Below are positions 1 to 6,868 of a stretch of 14,691 nucleotides of DNA, one piece after another (the stretch's first letter is position 1; every line of letters starts with the position of its first letter). Below the pieces are notes generated by a model that had not been told where the DNA came from, searched no databases, and saw nothing but the letters and a program-made list of their open reading frames with translations. The DNA lies in assembly GCA_020355105.1 (NCBI GenBank), contig CP070658.1, positions 1,763,691 to 1,778,381 of the forward strand, written 5' to 3'. The stretch is from Candidatus Thorarchaeota archaeon (GTDB lineage: Archaea; Asgardarchaeota; Thorarchaeia; Thorarchaeales; Thorarchaeaceae). Made by a program: the position numbers and the translations under genes.

Positions 1-2
1 CC

Positions 3-80
3 TCTATACGTCGAAAGCTGTGGAACAAGCGCACAATCCAACCACGTTTTAAGGGAATGCTGGAAATGGATCTCAGCTGA
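3..80 (+). CDS. C-terminal fragment of an unidentified upstream gene (partial)
   Basis: One frame is open from base 3 and ends with TGA at 78-80, giving about 25 basic residues ending in GMLEMDLS. The TGA overlaps the ATG of the next gene in a TGATG arrangement, a common coupled stop-start in archaeal operons, and this is why I prefer this frame. A second frame ending at TAA 50-52 (last residues NPTTF) is a possible alternative. The fragment is too short to identify. If correct, nmd3 is translationally coupled to an upstream gene. Confidence 0.4.
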   Translation, partial: SIRRKLWNKRTIQPRFKGMLEMDLS

Positions 81-1156
81 TGAACTTGACTGCCCCCTGC
101 TATCAATGTGGAGAGAAGGCTGCTGTAGAAGGCCTCTGTGCCGCATGCTACGAGAAGGCGCATCCACTAATTGAGGTCAAGTCTCCACTCACATTACATT
201 CGTGCAAGAGGTGCGATGCTGTGAAGGTCCCAGGGGGCTGGAAACCAATCACATGTGAGCCACTTAGTCCATCCAACCTACTTCAACAGCAGGTTCGAAT
301 ACTCTTGGACCATGAGGTTCGACGTTTCTTCAAAGAGGCCGACATCGAGTTCACTGAGGAGAAGAAACTAGACAGAGTACTTCACATAGCTGTAAGCACT
401 TCTGGGCAATCTCACGAGTCAATACCTAGTCACACTGAAAGATATCCGGTAGAGGTCAGGATGAAATATGGCACATGTGACACCTGTTCTATGATGAGCG
501 GAGGGTACCATGAGGCGGTTCTTCAGATAAGAGCCGATGGGCGTCAGGTTTCAGAATCTGAAGAAGAAGAGATAATGACTATCATCACCGAAATGACTGT
601 TGCAGATTATGGTAAGGATGCAAAGGCATACGTTTCTGAAACCACCAGAACCAAACATGGAATCGACCTCAAGATAGGCTCTGAGCATCTCTGTAGGCAA
701 GTTGCAGACGAGCTCGAATCGATATACCTTGCACAGAGAAAGGAGAACTACAAGCTCATTGGACAAGATCGGGGCGGAAAGAAGAAATACAGAATCACGG
801 TTCTCATAAGACTGCAGAGATTCACTCTGAATGATTTTGTTAGAGTAGACGGCGCGCCATGTCAAGTTCAGTCGATGGGAAAGAGTGGTCTCGGCTGCTA
901 TGATCTCCAGGCCCGACAGAGTTTCACAATCAATATGAAGAGCTCAAAATGGAGAACGCTCGAGTTCATCTCACCTGAGTCTACAAAGCGTCAGTTCATG
1001 GTCGTTACGAGGGTCTATGGCCAGCCTGTACAACTCATGGACTCAAAGACCTTTGAGATGTTCGAGATTGACGATGAGTCGCTGTTTCAGGACAAGATAG
1101 AAGGTGAAACCATTTTTGGGATAGTCTTGGACGACAGAGTCCATCCGTTGCCCTAG
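80..1156 (+). CDS. nmd3: NMD3 family protein (archaeal aNMD3), 60S export/ribosome assembly factor homologue
   Basis: This 358-residue protein has the N-terminal zinc-binding region typical of NMD3: a CxxC pair at C7/C10 with C20/C23, then a second cluster with C42/C45 and C133/C136. The segment around 130-150 (CDTCSMMSGGYHEAVLQIR) matches the conserved NMD3 stretch in which a cysteine pair precedes a (Y/H)EA-LQ-R motif. In eukaryotes NMD3 binds the large ribosomal subunit and adapts it for export; archaea have no nucleus, so a role in subunit maturation or anti-association is inferred. The ATG at 80 overlaps the preceding TGA; no strong ribosome binding site is seen, which fits coupled translation. 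The gene ends with TAG. It heads a run of ribosome-related genes. Family assignment is firm; the exact role in archaea is not. Confidence 0.9.
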   Translation: MNLTAPCYQCGEKAAVEGLCAACYEKAHPLIEVKSPLTLHSCKRCDAVKVPGGWKPITCEPLSPSNLLQQQVRILLDHEVRRFFKEADIEFTEEKKLDRVLHIAVSTSGQSHESIPSHTERYPVEVRMKYGTCDTCSMMSGGYHEAVLQIRADGRQVSESEEEEIMTIITEMTVADYGKDAKAYVSETTRTKHGIDLKIGSEHLCRQVADELESIYLAQRKENYKLIGQDRGGKKKYRITVLIRLQRFTLNDFVRVDGAPCQVQSMGKSGLGCYDLQARQSFTINMKSSKWRTLEFISPESTKRQFMVVTRVYGQPVQLMDSKTFEMFEIDDESLFQDKIEGETIFGIVLDDRVHPLP

Positions 1157-1212
1157 AATCAAGTATCCCTTACGGTGTCTTTGGTGAGCTTTATCTCCAC
1201 CTCCTTTCGGTA

Positions 1213-1221
1213 CTCTTAAAT
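1213..1221 (+). promoter_or_regulatory. TATA-like element upstream of aIF1A
   Basis: The T/A-rich sequence ctcttaaat lies about 40 bases before the ATG at 1259. Adding the usual archaeal distance of about 26 bases puts transcription start near 1243, leaving a short leader before 1259. This supports 1259 over the in-frame ATG at 1220, which would sit inside the promoter element. Confidence 0.45.
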
Positions 1222-1258
1222 GCCCTCTCAAGTCAATTCTTGCCAATGCCCAAGCAGA

Positions 1259-1612
1259 ATGGGCCATAAACGGAGGATTTCATTGTCCCGACGAGGTAAG
1301 CGCAGACAGCAGGGTTCGCCAACTGATGAGTTGGTCCGAGTTAGAACGCCAAACAGAGACGAGGGTGAGATGTTCGGTATCATAATCCAGATGCTCGGTT
1401 TCGACAGAGTCAGAGTACGTTGTGAGGATGGCGAGATTCGAATAGGGCGGATACCCGGTCGCATGAAGAAGCGGGTGTGGATGCGTGTCGGTGACACAGT
1501 ACTAATAGTACCATGGGAGTTCCAGTCCGATTTGAAGGGCGATGTTGTCTGGCGTTATAGAGCCAATGAAACAGATTGGCTCCAAAAGAAAGGCATCTTG
1601 AAGATGTTCTAG
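1259..1612 (+). CDS. eif1a: Translation initiation factor aIF1A
   Basis: The 117-residue product is an archaeal aIF1A, the IF1/eIF1A homologue that binds the ribosomal A site during initiation. A basic tail (residues 2-18) precedes an S1-like OB fold at about 36-101. Conserved landmarks are MLGFDRVRVRCEDG (45-58), IGRIPGRMKKRVWMR (62-76), and VPWEFQSDLKGDVVWRY (84-100). Length fits the family. The frame is also open to an ATG at 1220 directly after a TAA, but those 13 extra residues have no family counterpart and would overlap a TATA-like element, so 1259 is chosen. It ends in TAG where the family normally ends (WLQKKGILKMF), which shows TAG acting as a true terminator here. Confidence 0.93.
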   Translation: MGHKRRISLSRRGKRRQQGSPTDELVRVRTPNRDEGEMFGIIIQMLGFDRVRVRCEDGEIRIGRIPGRMKKRVWMRVGDTVLIVPWEFQSDLKGDVVWRYRANETDWLQKKGILKMF

Positions 1613-1687
1613 GCCAACCTTTTTCTGAATAGCGAGCGGACGACTTGATAATAGGGTTAGGCATCTCCAATAGGAAGACATTGTGAA

Positions 1688-2476
1688 TTGAAACGACTAG
1701 ACAAGGAACATGAGCGACTCCTCTCTGAGCTTGATCGCCGTAAGATGAAACGACGGAAGGACTCAGATGAGTTCAAGGTTGTTGAGGGTGTCATCGATCC
1801 CCCGACGCTCAAAGCTCTGTACAAACTACTCAACAAAGGAACAATCAGCGCTCTACACGGTGTTATCAGCACAGGCAAAGAAGCCAATGTGTACCGAGGA
1901 GAAGACAGTGATGGGAATCCAGTAGCCGTCAAGATCTATCGTGTTTCCACCGCTGAAACAGACTTCATGCTCGAGTACATCGTAGGCGATCCAAGATTCA
2001 AGCGGATCAAGAAGAGGAGCAGAGCATTGATTCCTCAATGGGCACTCAAGGAGTACAAGAATCTCACACGTTTTCATGAAGCAGGAGTGCGTGTTCCAGA
2101 GCCTCTGGATATCCAGCGCAATGTCCTAGTCATGGAGTTCATAGGCGACCCGAAATCTTCTGTTTCCGCCCCCATGATAAAGAACGTTGAGATCCCATCG
2201 CCTGTGAAGACCTTCAATCAGCTCCTGAGAATGGTTACGGATGGCTACACCAAAGCTGGTCTAGTCCATGCTGATCTGAGCGAGTACAATATCCTGTGGT
2301 TCAAAGGACCTGTGATCATAGATGTATCACAGGCTGTTCTAAAGACCCATGACAATGCCAAACGGTACCTGATACGTGACATTCAGAACATCACAAGCTT
2401 TTTCCGGAAATTGGGAGTCGAGTCCGAAACCCCCGAGAAGATTGCTGAACACATACTGGCCTCTGGTGAAGAGTAG
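1688..2476 (+). CDS. rio1: RIO1-type serine/threonine protein kinase
   Basis: This 262-residue atypical kinase/ATPase belongs to the RIO1 family, which acts in small-subunit (pre-40S/30S) maturation. The RIO P-loop STGKEANVY is at 61-69, the likely ATP-binding lysine is K82 (AVKIYR), the catalytic loop HADLSEYN is at 194-201 with catalytic D196, and the metal-binding aspartate is D212 in IDVSQAV. The lysine/arginine-rich helix before the P-loop is typical. The TTG start at 1688 is supported by an AGGAAG at 1672-1677; the in-frame ATG at 1745 (residue 20) is an alternative. The gene ends in TAG, followed at once, in the same frame, by the ATG of the KH protein gene. RIO1 and a Dim2-like KH protein are functional partners in ribosome biogenesis, so an operon makes sense. 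Confidence 0.93.
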   Translation: MKRLDKEHERLLSELDRRKMKRRKDSDEFKVVEGVIDPPTLKALYKLLNKGTISALHGVISTGKEANVYRGEDSDGNPVAVKIYRVSTAETDFMLEYIVGDPRFKRIKKRSRALIPQWALKEYKNLTRFHEAGVRVPEPLDIQRNVLVMEFIGDPKSSVSAPMIKNVEIPSPVKTFNQLLRMVTDGYTKAGLVHADLSEYNILWFKGPVIIDVSQAVLKTHDNAKRYLIRDIQNITSFFRKLGVESETPEKIAEHILASGEE

Positions 2477-3043
2477 ATGCATTTCCAAGAAACAGTCAGA
2501 GTCCCAATGGAGAGAGTCGGAGTTATCGTTGGACGTAATGGAAGAGTCCGGAAGAGAGTCGAAGAGCTGACAAACACCAAGATTGAGGTAGATTCTGAAG
2601 GAACTGTGACAATCAAGAGCACAGAAGATTCAGAGGATCCAGTCCTTGCGTGGAAAGCCCGTGACATCATCCGGGCAATGGCGCGAGGATTCAGCCCAAA
2701 GAACGCTCTTACATTGATTGATGAAGACGCACGACTTGTGGTTGTGTCGCTTCGTGAGATAGTGGGATCTTCGCCCAACCAGCTGAAGAGAGTAGCCGGT
2801 AGAATAATCGGAGAAAGCGGCAGAACAAGAAGGGTCATTGAGCGGACGACTGAGACCAAGATATCTGTTTATGGAAGGACGGTTTCGCTTATTGGATTTG
2901 ATCCAGGACTCCAATATGCTCACAAGGCAGTTGACATGCTGATTGCGGGGGCTCCCCACAACGCTGTCTATGCTATGCTCGAGAGAGCGCGACGACAGAT
3001 GTCACGTCTGGAGGCTGAGCTCTGGGAAGACACCGACCTGTGA
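2477..3043 (+). CDS. KH-domain RNA-binding protein, archaeal Dim2/Pno1 (Krr1-like)
   Basis: The 188-residue protein has two KH modules: the first with GxxG at G19-G22 (VGRNGR), the second with G112-G115 (RIIGESGRTRRVIE). This two-KH layout and size fit archaeal Dim2/Pno1, which in eukaryotes binds the 3' region of small-subunit rRNA; archaeal members have been linked to 16S rRNA and aIF2-alpha. The ATG directly follows the rio1 TAG with no spacer and in the same frame, and a GGTGA about 10 bases upstream (inside rio1) can serve as ribosome binding site. It ends with TGA. Function as a small-subunit assembly factor is inferred from family and context. Confidence 0.88.
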   Translation: MHFQETVRVPMERVGVIVGRNGRVRKRVEELTNTKIEVDSEGTVTIKSTEDSEDPVLAWKARDIIRAMARGFSPKNALTLIDEDARLVVVSLREIVGSSPNQLKRVAGRIIGESGRTRRVIERTTETKISVYGRTVSLIGFDPGLQYAHKAVDMLIAGAPHNAVYAMLERARRQMSRLEAELWEDTDL

Positions 3044-3063
3044 CCCCCAATCTGTAATACCTG

Positions 3064-3073
3064 CTCTAATAAT
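3064..3073 (+). promoter_or_regulatory. Possible TATA element for the topoisomerase VI operon
   Basis: The sequence ctctaataat in the 60-base gap after the KH gene would place transcription start near 3095, giving a nearly leaderless mRNA for the ATG at 3104. No usable ribosome binding site precedes that ATG (AGGA is only 3 bases away), which agrees with leaderless initiation. The match to consensus is weak. Confidence 0.35.
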
Positions 3074-3103
3074 CCCAGTTCTCCCCTTAGTTCATTGAGG
3101 AAG

Positions 3104-3580
3104 ATGAGCAAGACACAGCGTAGGGATGAAGGATTTCGTAGCATCTCTCCAGCCGAGTTCTTCTACAGGAATCGCCAAATGGCAGGCTTTGGCAATTCGA
3201 CTCAGGCTGTGTATTCAACGGTCCGTGAGCTAGTCGAGAACAGTCTTGATGCCTGTGAAGATGCACAGCGACTACCGAGGATAAGAGTAGACATAGAGAG
3301 TAGTATTTCCGACACGCTGACTGTAACCGTTGCAGATAACGGAACGGGGGTGCCTCACAACCAAGTCCCGGAAGCTTTCGGACGAGTCCTCTATGGCAGC
3401 AAGTATGATCGAAGGCAGAAACGGGGCACCTTTGGTCTAGGAGTGACCATGGCGGTACTACACGGACAAATCACGACAGATTCCCCTGTCTTGGTTCACA
3501 CTCGAGATGACAAGAGTTCTGGGATGGCTTACAAGATACTCGTCGACATCGAACAGAACGTTCCCATTGTTGAGGAATAG
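3104..3580 (+). CDS. top6B: DNA topoisomerase VI subunit B, N-terminal part (GHKL ATPase), ended by in-frame TAG
   Basis: These 158 residues are the ATP-binding GHKL domain of topoisomerase VI subunit B, which closes an ATP-operated gate over DNA while subunit A cuts it. The N-box RELVENSLDA is at 41-50 (E42, N46), VADNGTG at 76-82 carries the D78-x-G80-x-G82 motif, and the lid/glycine motif GTFGLGV is at 108-114. The frame then meets TAG at 3578-3580 and continues in the same frame with the rest of the protein, so this is most likely the front of one 505-residue gene (normal family length is a little over 500). The ATG at 3104 fits the family start; a TTG at 3095 is also in frame. Alone, this fragment lacks the H2TH and transducer domains. 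Confidence 0.88.
   Translation: MSKTQRRDEGFRSISPAEFFYRNRQMAGFGNSTQAVYSTVRELVENSLDACEDAQRLPRIRVDIESSISDTLTVTVADNGTGVPHNQVPEAFGRVLYGSKYDRRQKRGTFGLGVTMAVLHGQITTDSPVLVHTRDDKSSGMAYKILVDIEQNVPIVEE
3578..3580 (+). other. In-frame amber (TAG) codon inside top6B
   Basis: The TAG is codon 159 counting from 3104, in frame with both flanking pieces. The next codons read QARKRSYEGTTVSIKL, which fits the family's stretch where a variable linker is followed by a GT-(x)-hydrophobic strand. The stop therefore falls in a variable position where many members have a charged residue. CAG, AAG or GAG would each need one base change. Confidence 0.85.
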
Positions 3581-3625
3581 CAAGCACGGAAGAGGAGCTA
3601 CGAGGGTACAACTGTATCAATTAAG

Positions 3626-4621
3626 TTGAGAGGGGACCTGAAGCGCGCACAGGAAAGAGTCTTGGAGTACCTTAGACTCACGACAGTGGCCTCTCCTCAT
3701 GCCAGAATACAGTTTGTGATTGATGATTTGCTGGACTTGACAATTGGCGGGTCAATTGGTACTGTCCCTGCGCCCCCGATTCCCTCCAAGCCACATCCAA
3801 GGGGCACAGACGTGGAAATGCTTCGGAAACTCATCGAGAAGAGTGAACATAAGGGCCTTCGAAGCTTTCTCATTGATTCCTTCCAGCAAGTGGGAGATCG
3901 GAGTGCATCCAGACTTCTGAGGTTCATGGGCCTGCATCCAAACACAGATGTGAGTGTCTTGACCCGTGAAGAGCTCTCCTTCCTAGGGACGACACTGCGC
4001 AGCTTTGATGGCTTTGGACGACCTGACAGTAGAAGTCTCAGTCCAATTGGCCCCAACGATTTCACCAGGGCCATTGAATCTGCCTTCAATACAGCGCTAC
4101 TGAGATTCGCGAACAGAGGTCCGTGCGAATGGGATGGCAACGCCTTCATGCTTGAGGGCATTGTCTGCTATGGAGATGAGTTTCCTTCAGCAGACATACC
4201 TACTATGTACCGGTTCGCCAATCGTGTCCCTCTTCTTTATGATGCCAGCGAGTGTGTTCTAGCGAAGACGCTAAAGCGAGTCAACTGGTCAAGGTACGGA
4301 GCGAGAGTTTCACAACCAGCTGCATTGTTCATTCATTTCTGTTCCACGAAAGTGCCCTACAAGGCGGCTGGAAAGCAGTCAATAGCTCATCTTCCCCAGA
4401 TTGAGGAAGAAGCCTTGGCTCTCTATCGGAAGCTCGGGCGAGCCTTGAACGTGTTTGTCAAGAAGAAAGAAAGATCGTCGCGAGAAACCAAGAGAATCAG
4501 GGAGTTCTCCAAGATGTTCAGCCTGATGGCAAGGTACGGAGCCGCCCTAGCTGGATACGAGAAGGCACCATCAACATCACACATGGTAAGGCGACTCTTC
4601 GAGGGGGATGTAGATGTCTAA
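3626..4621 (+). CDS. top6B: DNA topoisomerase VI subunit B, C-terminal part (H2TH and transducer domains)
   Basis: This is the rest of subunit B, in the same frame as the ATPase part. The first start-like codon after the TAG is TTG at 3626, with no ribosome binding site; 15 sense codons of family-like sequence lie between the TAG and it. VLEYLRLTTVASPHARIQF follows, then an H2TH segment (SFLIDSFQQVGDRSASRLL, then RSLSPIGPNDF), the transducer region (YRFANRVPLLYD), and the switch-lysine loop STKVPYKAAGKQ (lysines at residues 420 and 424 of the joined protein). Conservation is high throughout, with no frameshift, so the downstream half does not look decayed. It ends with TAA and overlaps the subunit A ATG (4614) by 8 bases, a coupled arrangement giving balanced subunit synthesis. 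Whether it is made by readthrough, reinitiation or from an intact allele cannot be told. Confidence 0.88.
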   Translation: MRGDLKRAQERVLEYLRLTTVASPHARIQFVIDDLLDLTIGGSIGTVPAPPIPSKPHPRGTDVEMLRKLIEKSEHKGLRSFLIDSFQQVGDRSASRLLRFMGLHPNTDVSVLTREELSFLGTTLRSFDGFGRPDSRSLSPIGPNDFTRAIESAFNTALLRFANRGPCEWDGNAFMLEGIVCYGDEFPSADIPTMYRFANRVPLLYDASECVLAKTLKRVNWSRYGARVSQPAALFIHFCSTKVPYKAAGKQSIAHLPQIEEEALALYRKLGRALNVFVKKKERSSRETKRIREFSKMFSLMARYGAALAGYEKAPSTSHMVRRLFEGDVDV

Positions 4622-5663
4622 AAGAAACGTAGTTGAGGTACTGACAGACTTGGGGAAGGATATTGTCAGTACGCTACGGGATGGTGAGTTTCCTACCTTC
4701 AAGCTCCCTGACAGAGGGACCAAGAATATAGTATATGATTCTGCAGCTGACCAATTCATACTTGGAAACTCGCAGATCACGCGTGACTCTAGCAACACTA
4801 AACACATTCGCAGTTTTGCTCAACTCATCTGGGTAGCTTACTTTGCCAAGCAGCTGATCGAGGCCGATCGCACAAGCTCGCTGAGAGACCTATACTACTC
4901 GAGTGAGGCGTTTGGGATAGACTTCTGTGACCAAGCAGAATCAGACAGGATGGTAATTGACCTCGAGTGTCTGACTGGTGTTCCGAGAGAGAAGTTTGGC
5001 ATATTCCCTGAGGAGCACTCCTCAATCTTTGGAGCTGTCACAATGCGCTATACAGTACGTGGCTACGAGGGAAAGGAGGTTGACCTCACAATGAGCCCGG
5101 ATGGTCTACCAGTGGGCCGTGCTCTTATGACTGCCGAACCTATCAGCACTGAAGCCGAGGTTCTTCTGGCAGTTGAGTCTGGAGGAATGTTCTCTCGTCT
5201 AATTGAAACTAGGGCTTGGGAACGGTACAATGCTGTTCTGGTACAGTTGGGTGGTCAAGCTCCAAGATCCACGCGTTCGCTCATGAAACGGCTTCACGAT
5301 GAGCTAGATCTACCCGTCCTAATCTTCACAGATGGTGACCCTTGGGGAATGCACATTGCGCAGGTGGTAATCAGTGGCAGTGCAAATTCCGCCCACATCA
5401 TGGGATTGACGATACCAGATGCCAGATGGATTGGCGTGACTCCTTCTGACATTGTTGAACATGCTCTTCCATCTGAACCGCTGACCAATGCCGATCTCAA
5501 GAGGCTAGATGAACTATCACGAGACGCTAGGTACACAGGTATGGAGTGGAAGAATCACATCAAGGAGTTTCGTGCGCTCCAGAGGAAGACAGAACAGCAG
5601 GCCTTCAGCAGACATGGAGCAGACTATGTTGTTGATACATATCTTGCGAGGAAGCTGGAATAG
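4614..5663 (+). CDS. top6A: DNA topoisomerase VI subunit A (Spo11-like DNA-cleaving subunit)
   Basis: The 349-residue protein is the catalytic subunit of the type IIB topoisomerase, which relaxes and decatenates DNA through a transient double-strand break. The winged-helix region holds SLRDLYYSS (89-97); by alignment with Spo11 the attacking tyrosine is Y95. The Toprim domain begins at about 183 with E188 in AVESGG and has the DxD pair D240/D242 in FTDGDPWG. Length matches the family. The ATG overlaps the end of top6B by 8 bases. It ends with TAG at the usual family C-terminus, one base from the stop codon of the convergent glycosyltransferase gene, so the two transcripts must overlap or end inside each other's coding region. 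Confidence 0.95.
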   Translation: MSKRNVVEVLTDLGKDIVSTLRDGEFPTFKLPDRGTKNIVYDSAADQFILGNSQITRDSSNTKHIRSFAQLIWVAYFAKQLIEADRTSSLRDLYYSSEAFGIDFCDQAESDRMVIDLECLTGVPREKFGIFPEEHSSIFGAVTMRYTVRGYEGKEVDLTMSPDGLPVGRALMTAEPISTEAEVLLAVESGGMFSRLIETRAWERYNAVLVQLGGQAPRSTRSLMKRLHDELDLPVLIFTDGDPWGMHIAQVVISGSANSAHIMGLTIPDARWIGVTPSDIVEHALPSEPLTNADLKRLDELSRDARYTGMEWKNHIKEFRALQRKTEQQAFSRHGADYVVDTYLARKLE

Positions 5664-5664
5664 C

Positions 5665-6693
5665 CTAGAGTGCGAGTAGCTGATTTGCAAGGAGTAGAAA
5701 TACCGCTGCGTAGGCAATGATTGCCTGAAGCAACACCAGGAGGACAACGTTTCTCTTCTCTGTGATTTTCTCTGAGTAGTGCGGCAATAACCAATACATC
5801 GTATACGGTCCAGTTACCTCAAGGGTTCCGTCATCTCTAGGGCGTGCGAACTTCTCATACTCCATTTCTTTGCGTCTGACGTGGACCTTGTAGAATATGT
5901 ACATCAGGAAGTTCAGACCAAATGGAGCGTATAGGAACACCGCCAGCCTATCCATGTTGCCCAATATGAGTGCCGCGGCCATAGCAGCGCCAAGAGGCAG
6001 TCTTCCGACGTCACCTGGCAGGATTCTAGCGGGATAGCGGTTGAACACCAGAAAGGCCAGTGAAGCTCCTAGAAGCGCTCCCGCTACTACTCCTGCGTCA
6101 ATCTGGGTCTGTGGAATCGCTTCTCCTGTCAAAAGAGGCAGTAACGCAACGTACACAATCAGTGCTGAGGAATTGACGGTCGAGAGACCCGCCTCAAGCC
6201 CATTCATTCCCCCATACATGTTTGTCGAGTCTATGATGAAGGTCATCATCAAAGGCACGACCACAAGTGGATATAGAATGCCTAGATCAATCGTGCCGAA
6301 GAAGGGAATGGACATTGTTGTGGTGCCCACTTGCATTACCATCATCGGTATTGATGCAATCATCGGGAGAACGATTTTCGTGCGATTTCTGAAGTCCAGG
6401 TTGTCATCCAAGATCCCAATCATTCCTGCCATAAGTATCGAAACTAAGGCCGCCAAGAGACCTGGGTTTACTATGTCCTGGACTTGGAATGTCGTCAGTC
6501 CAATCACAACCAGAAGAGCAGTCACTATTGCAAAGAGGACCACGAATCCTCCACCTTTTGCAATCTCTGGTCTATCCGGCTTGTGGACATCAATCCCAAC
6601 ATACCCTTTCTCTCTCAGTATCTCTATTGTTCTTGGTAGAGCAATGATAACGATCAGAAACGAGATGATGATGGCAACCAGCAAAGTCAGCAA
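5665..6693 (-). CDS. UDP-GlcNAc:dolichyl-phosphate GlcNAc-1-phosphotransferase-like protein (ALG7/AglH family)
   Basis: This 342-residue polytopic membrane protein belongs to the MraY/WecA/ALG7 superfamily, which moves a sugar-1-phosphate from a UDP-sugar onto a polyprenyl phosphate. Family motifs are visible: GIDVHKPDRPEIAKGGG (33-49), the acidic GILDDNLDFRNRTK (93-106) with D96/D97, NMYGGMNGLEAG (158-169) matching the eukaryotic and archaeal GVNGLE signature, and LPGDVGR (225-231). Roughly ten hydrophobic spans alternate with these loops. In archaea such enzymes begin the dolichol-linked N-glycan; the sugar actually used is unknown. The TTG start at 6693 has AGGAGAAGG at 6701-6709 in front and an in-frame TAA further upstream. 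It is divergent from the ribophorin I-like gene, which suggests a shared N-glycosylation role. Confidence 0.88.
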   Translation of the reverse strand: MLTLLVAIIISFLIVIIALPRTIEILREKGYVGIDVHKPDRPEIAKGGGFVVLFAIVTALLVVIGLTTFQVQDIVNPGLLAALVSILMAGMIGILDDNLDFRNRTKIVLPMIASIPMMVMQVGTTTMSIPFFGTIDLGILYPLVVVPLMMTFIIDSTNMYGGMNGLEAGLSTVNSSALIVYVALLPLLTGEAIPQTQIDAGVVAGALLGASLAFLVFNRYPARILPGDVGRLPLGAAMAAALILGNMDRLAVFLYAPFGLNFLMYIFYKVHVRRKEMEYEKFARPRDDGTLEVTGPYTMYWLLPHYSEKITEKRNVVLLVLLQAIIAYAAVFLLLANQLLAL

Positions 6694-6700
6694 GCGTTTT

Positions 6701-6709
6701 CCTTCTCCT
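6701..6709 (-). promoter_or_regulatory. Ribosome binding site deciding the TTG start of the ALG7-like gene
   Basis: On the minus strand this reads AGGAGAAGG, 7 bases before the TTG at 6693-6691. No ATG or GTG is available in frame before an upstream stop, so the site supports the unusual start. Confidence 0.6.
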
Positions 6710-6786
6710 ATTGAGCGTTCAAACTCGTTCTGGTTTTACACTTTTCGGGTGTGTGTAGTTTCGTGCATGCTTTCAACCTACGAAAC

Positions 6787-6795
6787 GTATTTAAC
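6787..6795 (+). promoter_or_regulatory. Possible TATA element in the 175-base divergent promoter region
   Basis: The sequence gtatttaac, preceded by a purine-rich cgaaac that could be a BRE, would start a plus-strand transcript near 6817, about 50 bases before the GTG at 6869. The rest of 6694-6868 must also hold the promoter of the minus-strand transferase gene; a weak minus-strand candidate (gtgtaaaacc) lies around 6730-6740. Nothing else is recognised in this gap. Confidence 0.35.
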
Positions 6796-6868
6796 GAATC
6801 CAGAGGTTCGACCGCACCGTTCGTGGTCCAACTAGAGAAGACCCTGCCGCGAACCCTATCCATTCACG

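Noticed and set aside
1220..1258. Longer aIF1A starting at ATG 1220
   Set aside because: The added residues contain CQC and have no family counterpart, and the ATG lies within a TATA-like element directly after a TAA.
1613..1626. Poly-T terminator after aIF1A (five Ts at about 1619-1623)
   Set aside because: Too short and isolated to call; similar T runs occur within genes.
4614..5663. Apparent loss of a basic residue after the Toprim glutamate of Top6A (VESGG)
   Set aside because: As far as I recall, archaeal Top6A often has (E)(S/T)GGMF here, so this is normal.
6041..6835. 264-codon plus-strand ORF opposite the ALG7-like gene
   Set aside because: It is antisense to a clear membrane enzyme with strong motifs, its translation is a low-complexity shadow, and it runs into the promoter region without a plausible ribosome binding site.
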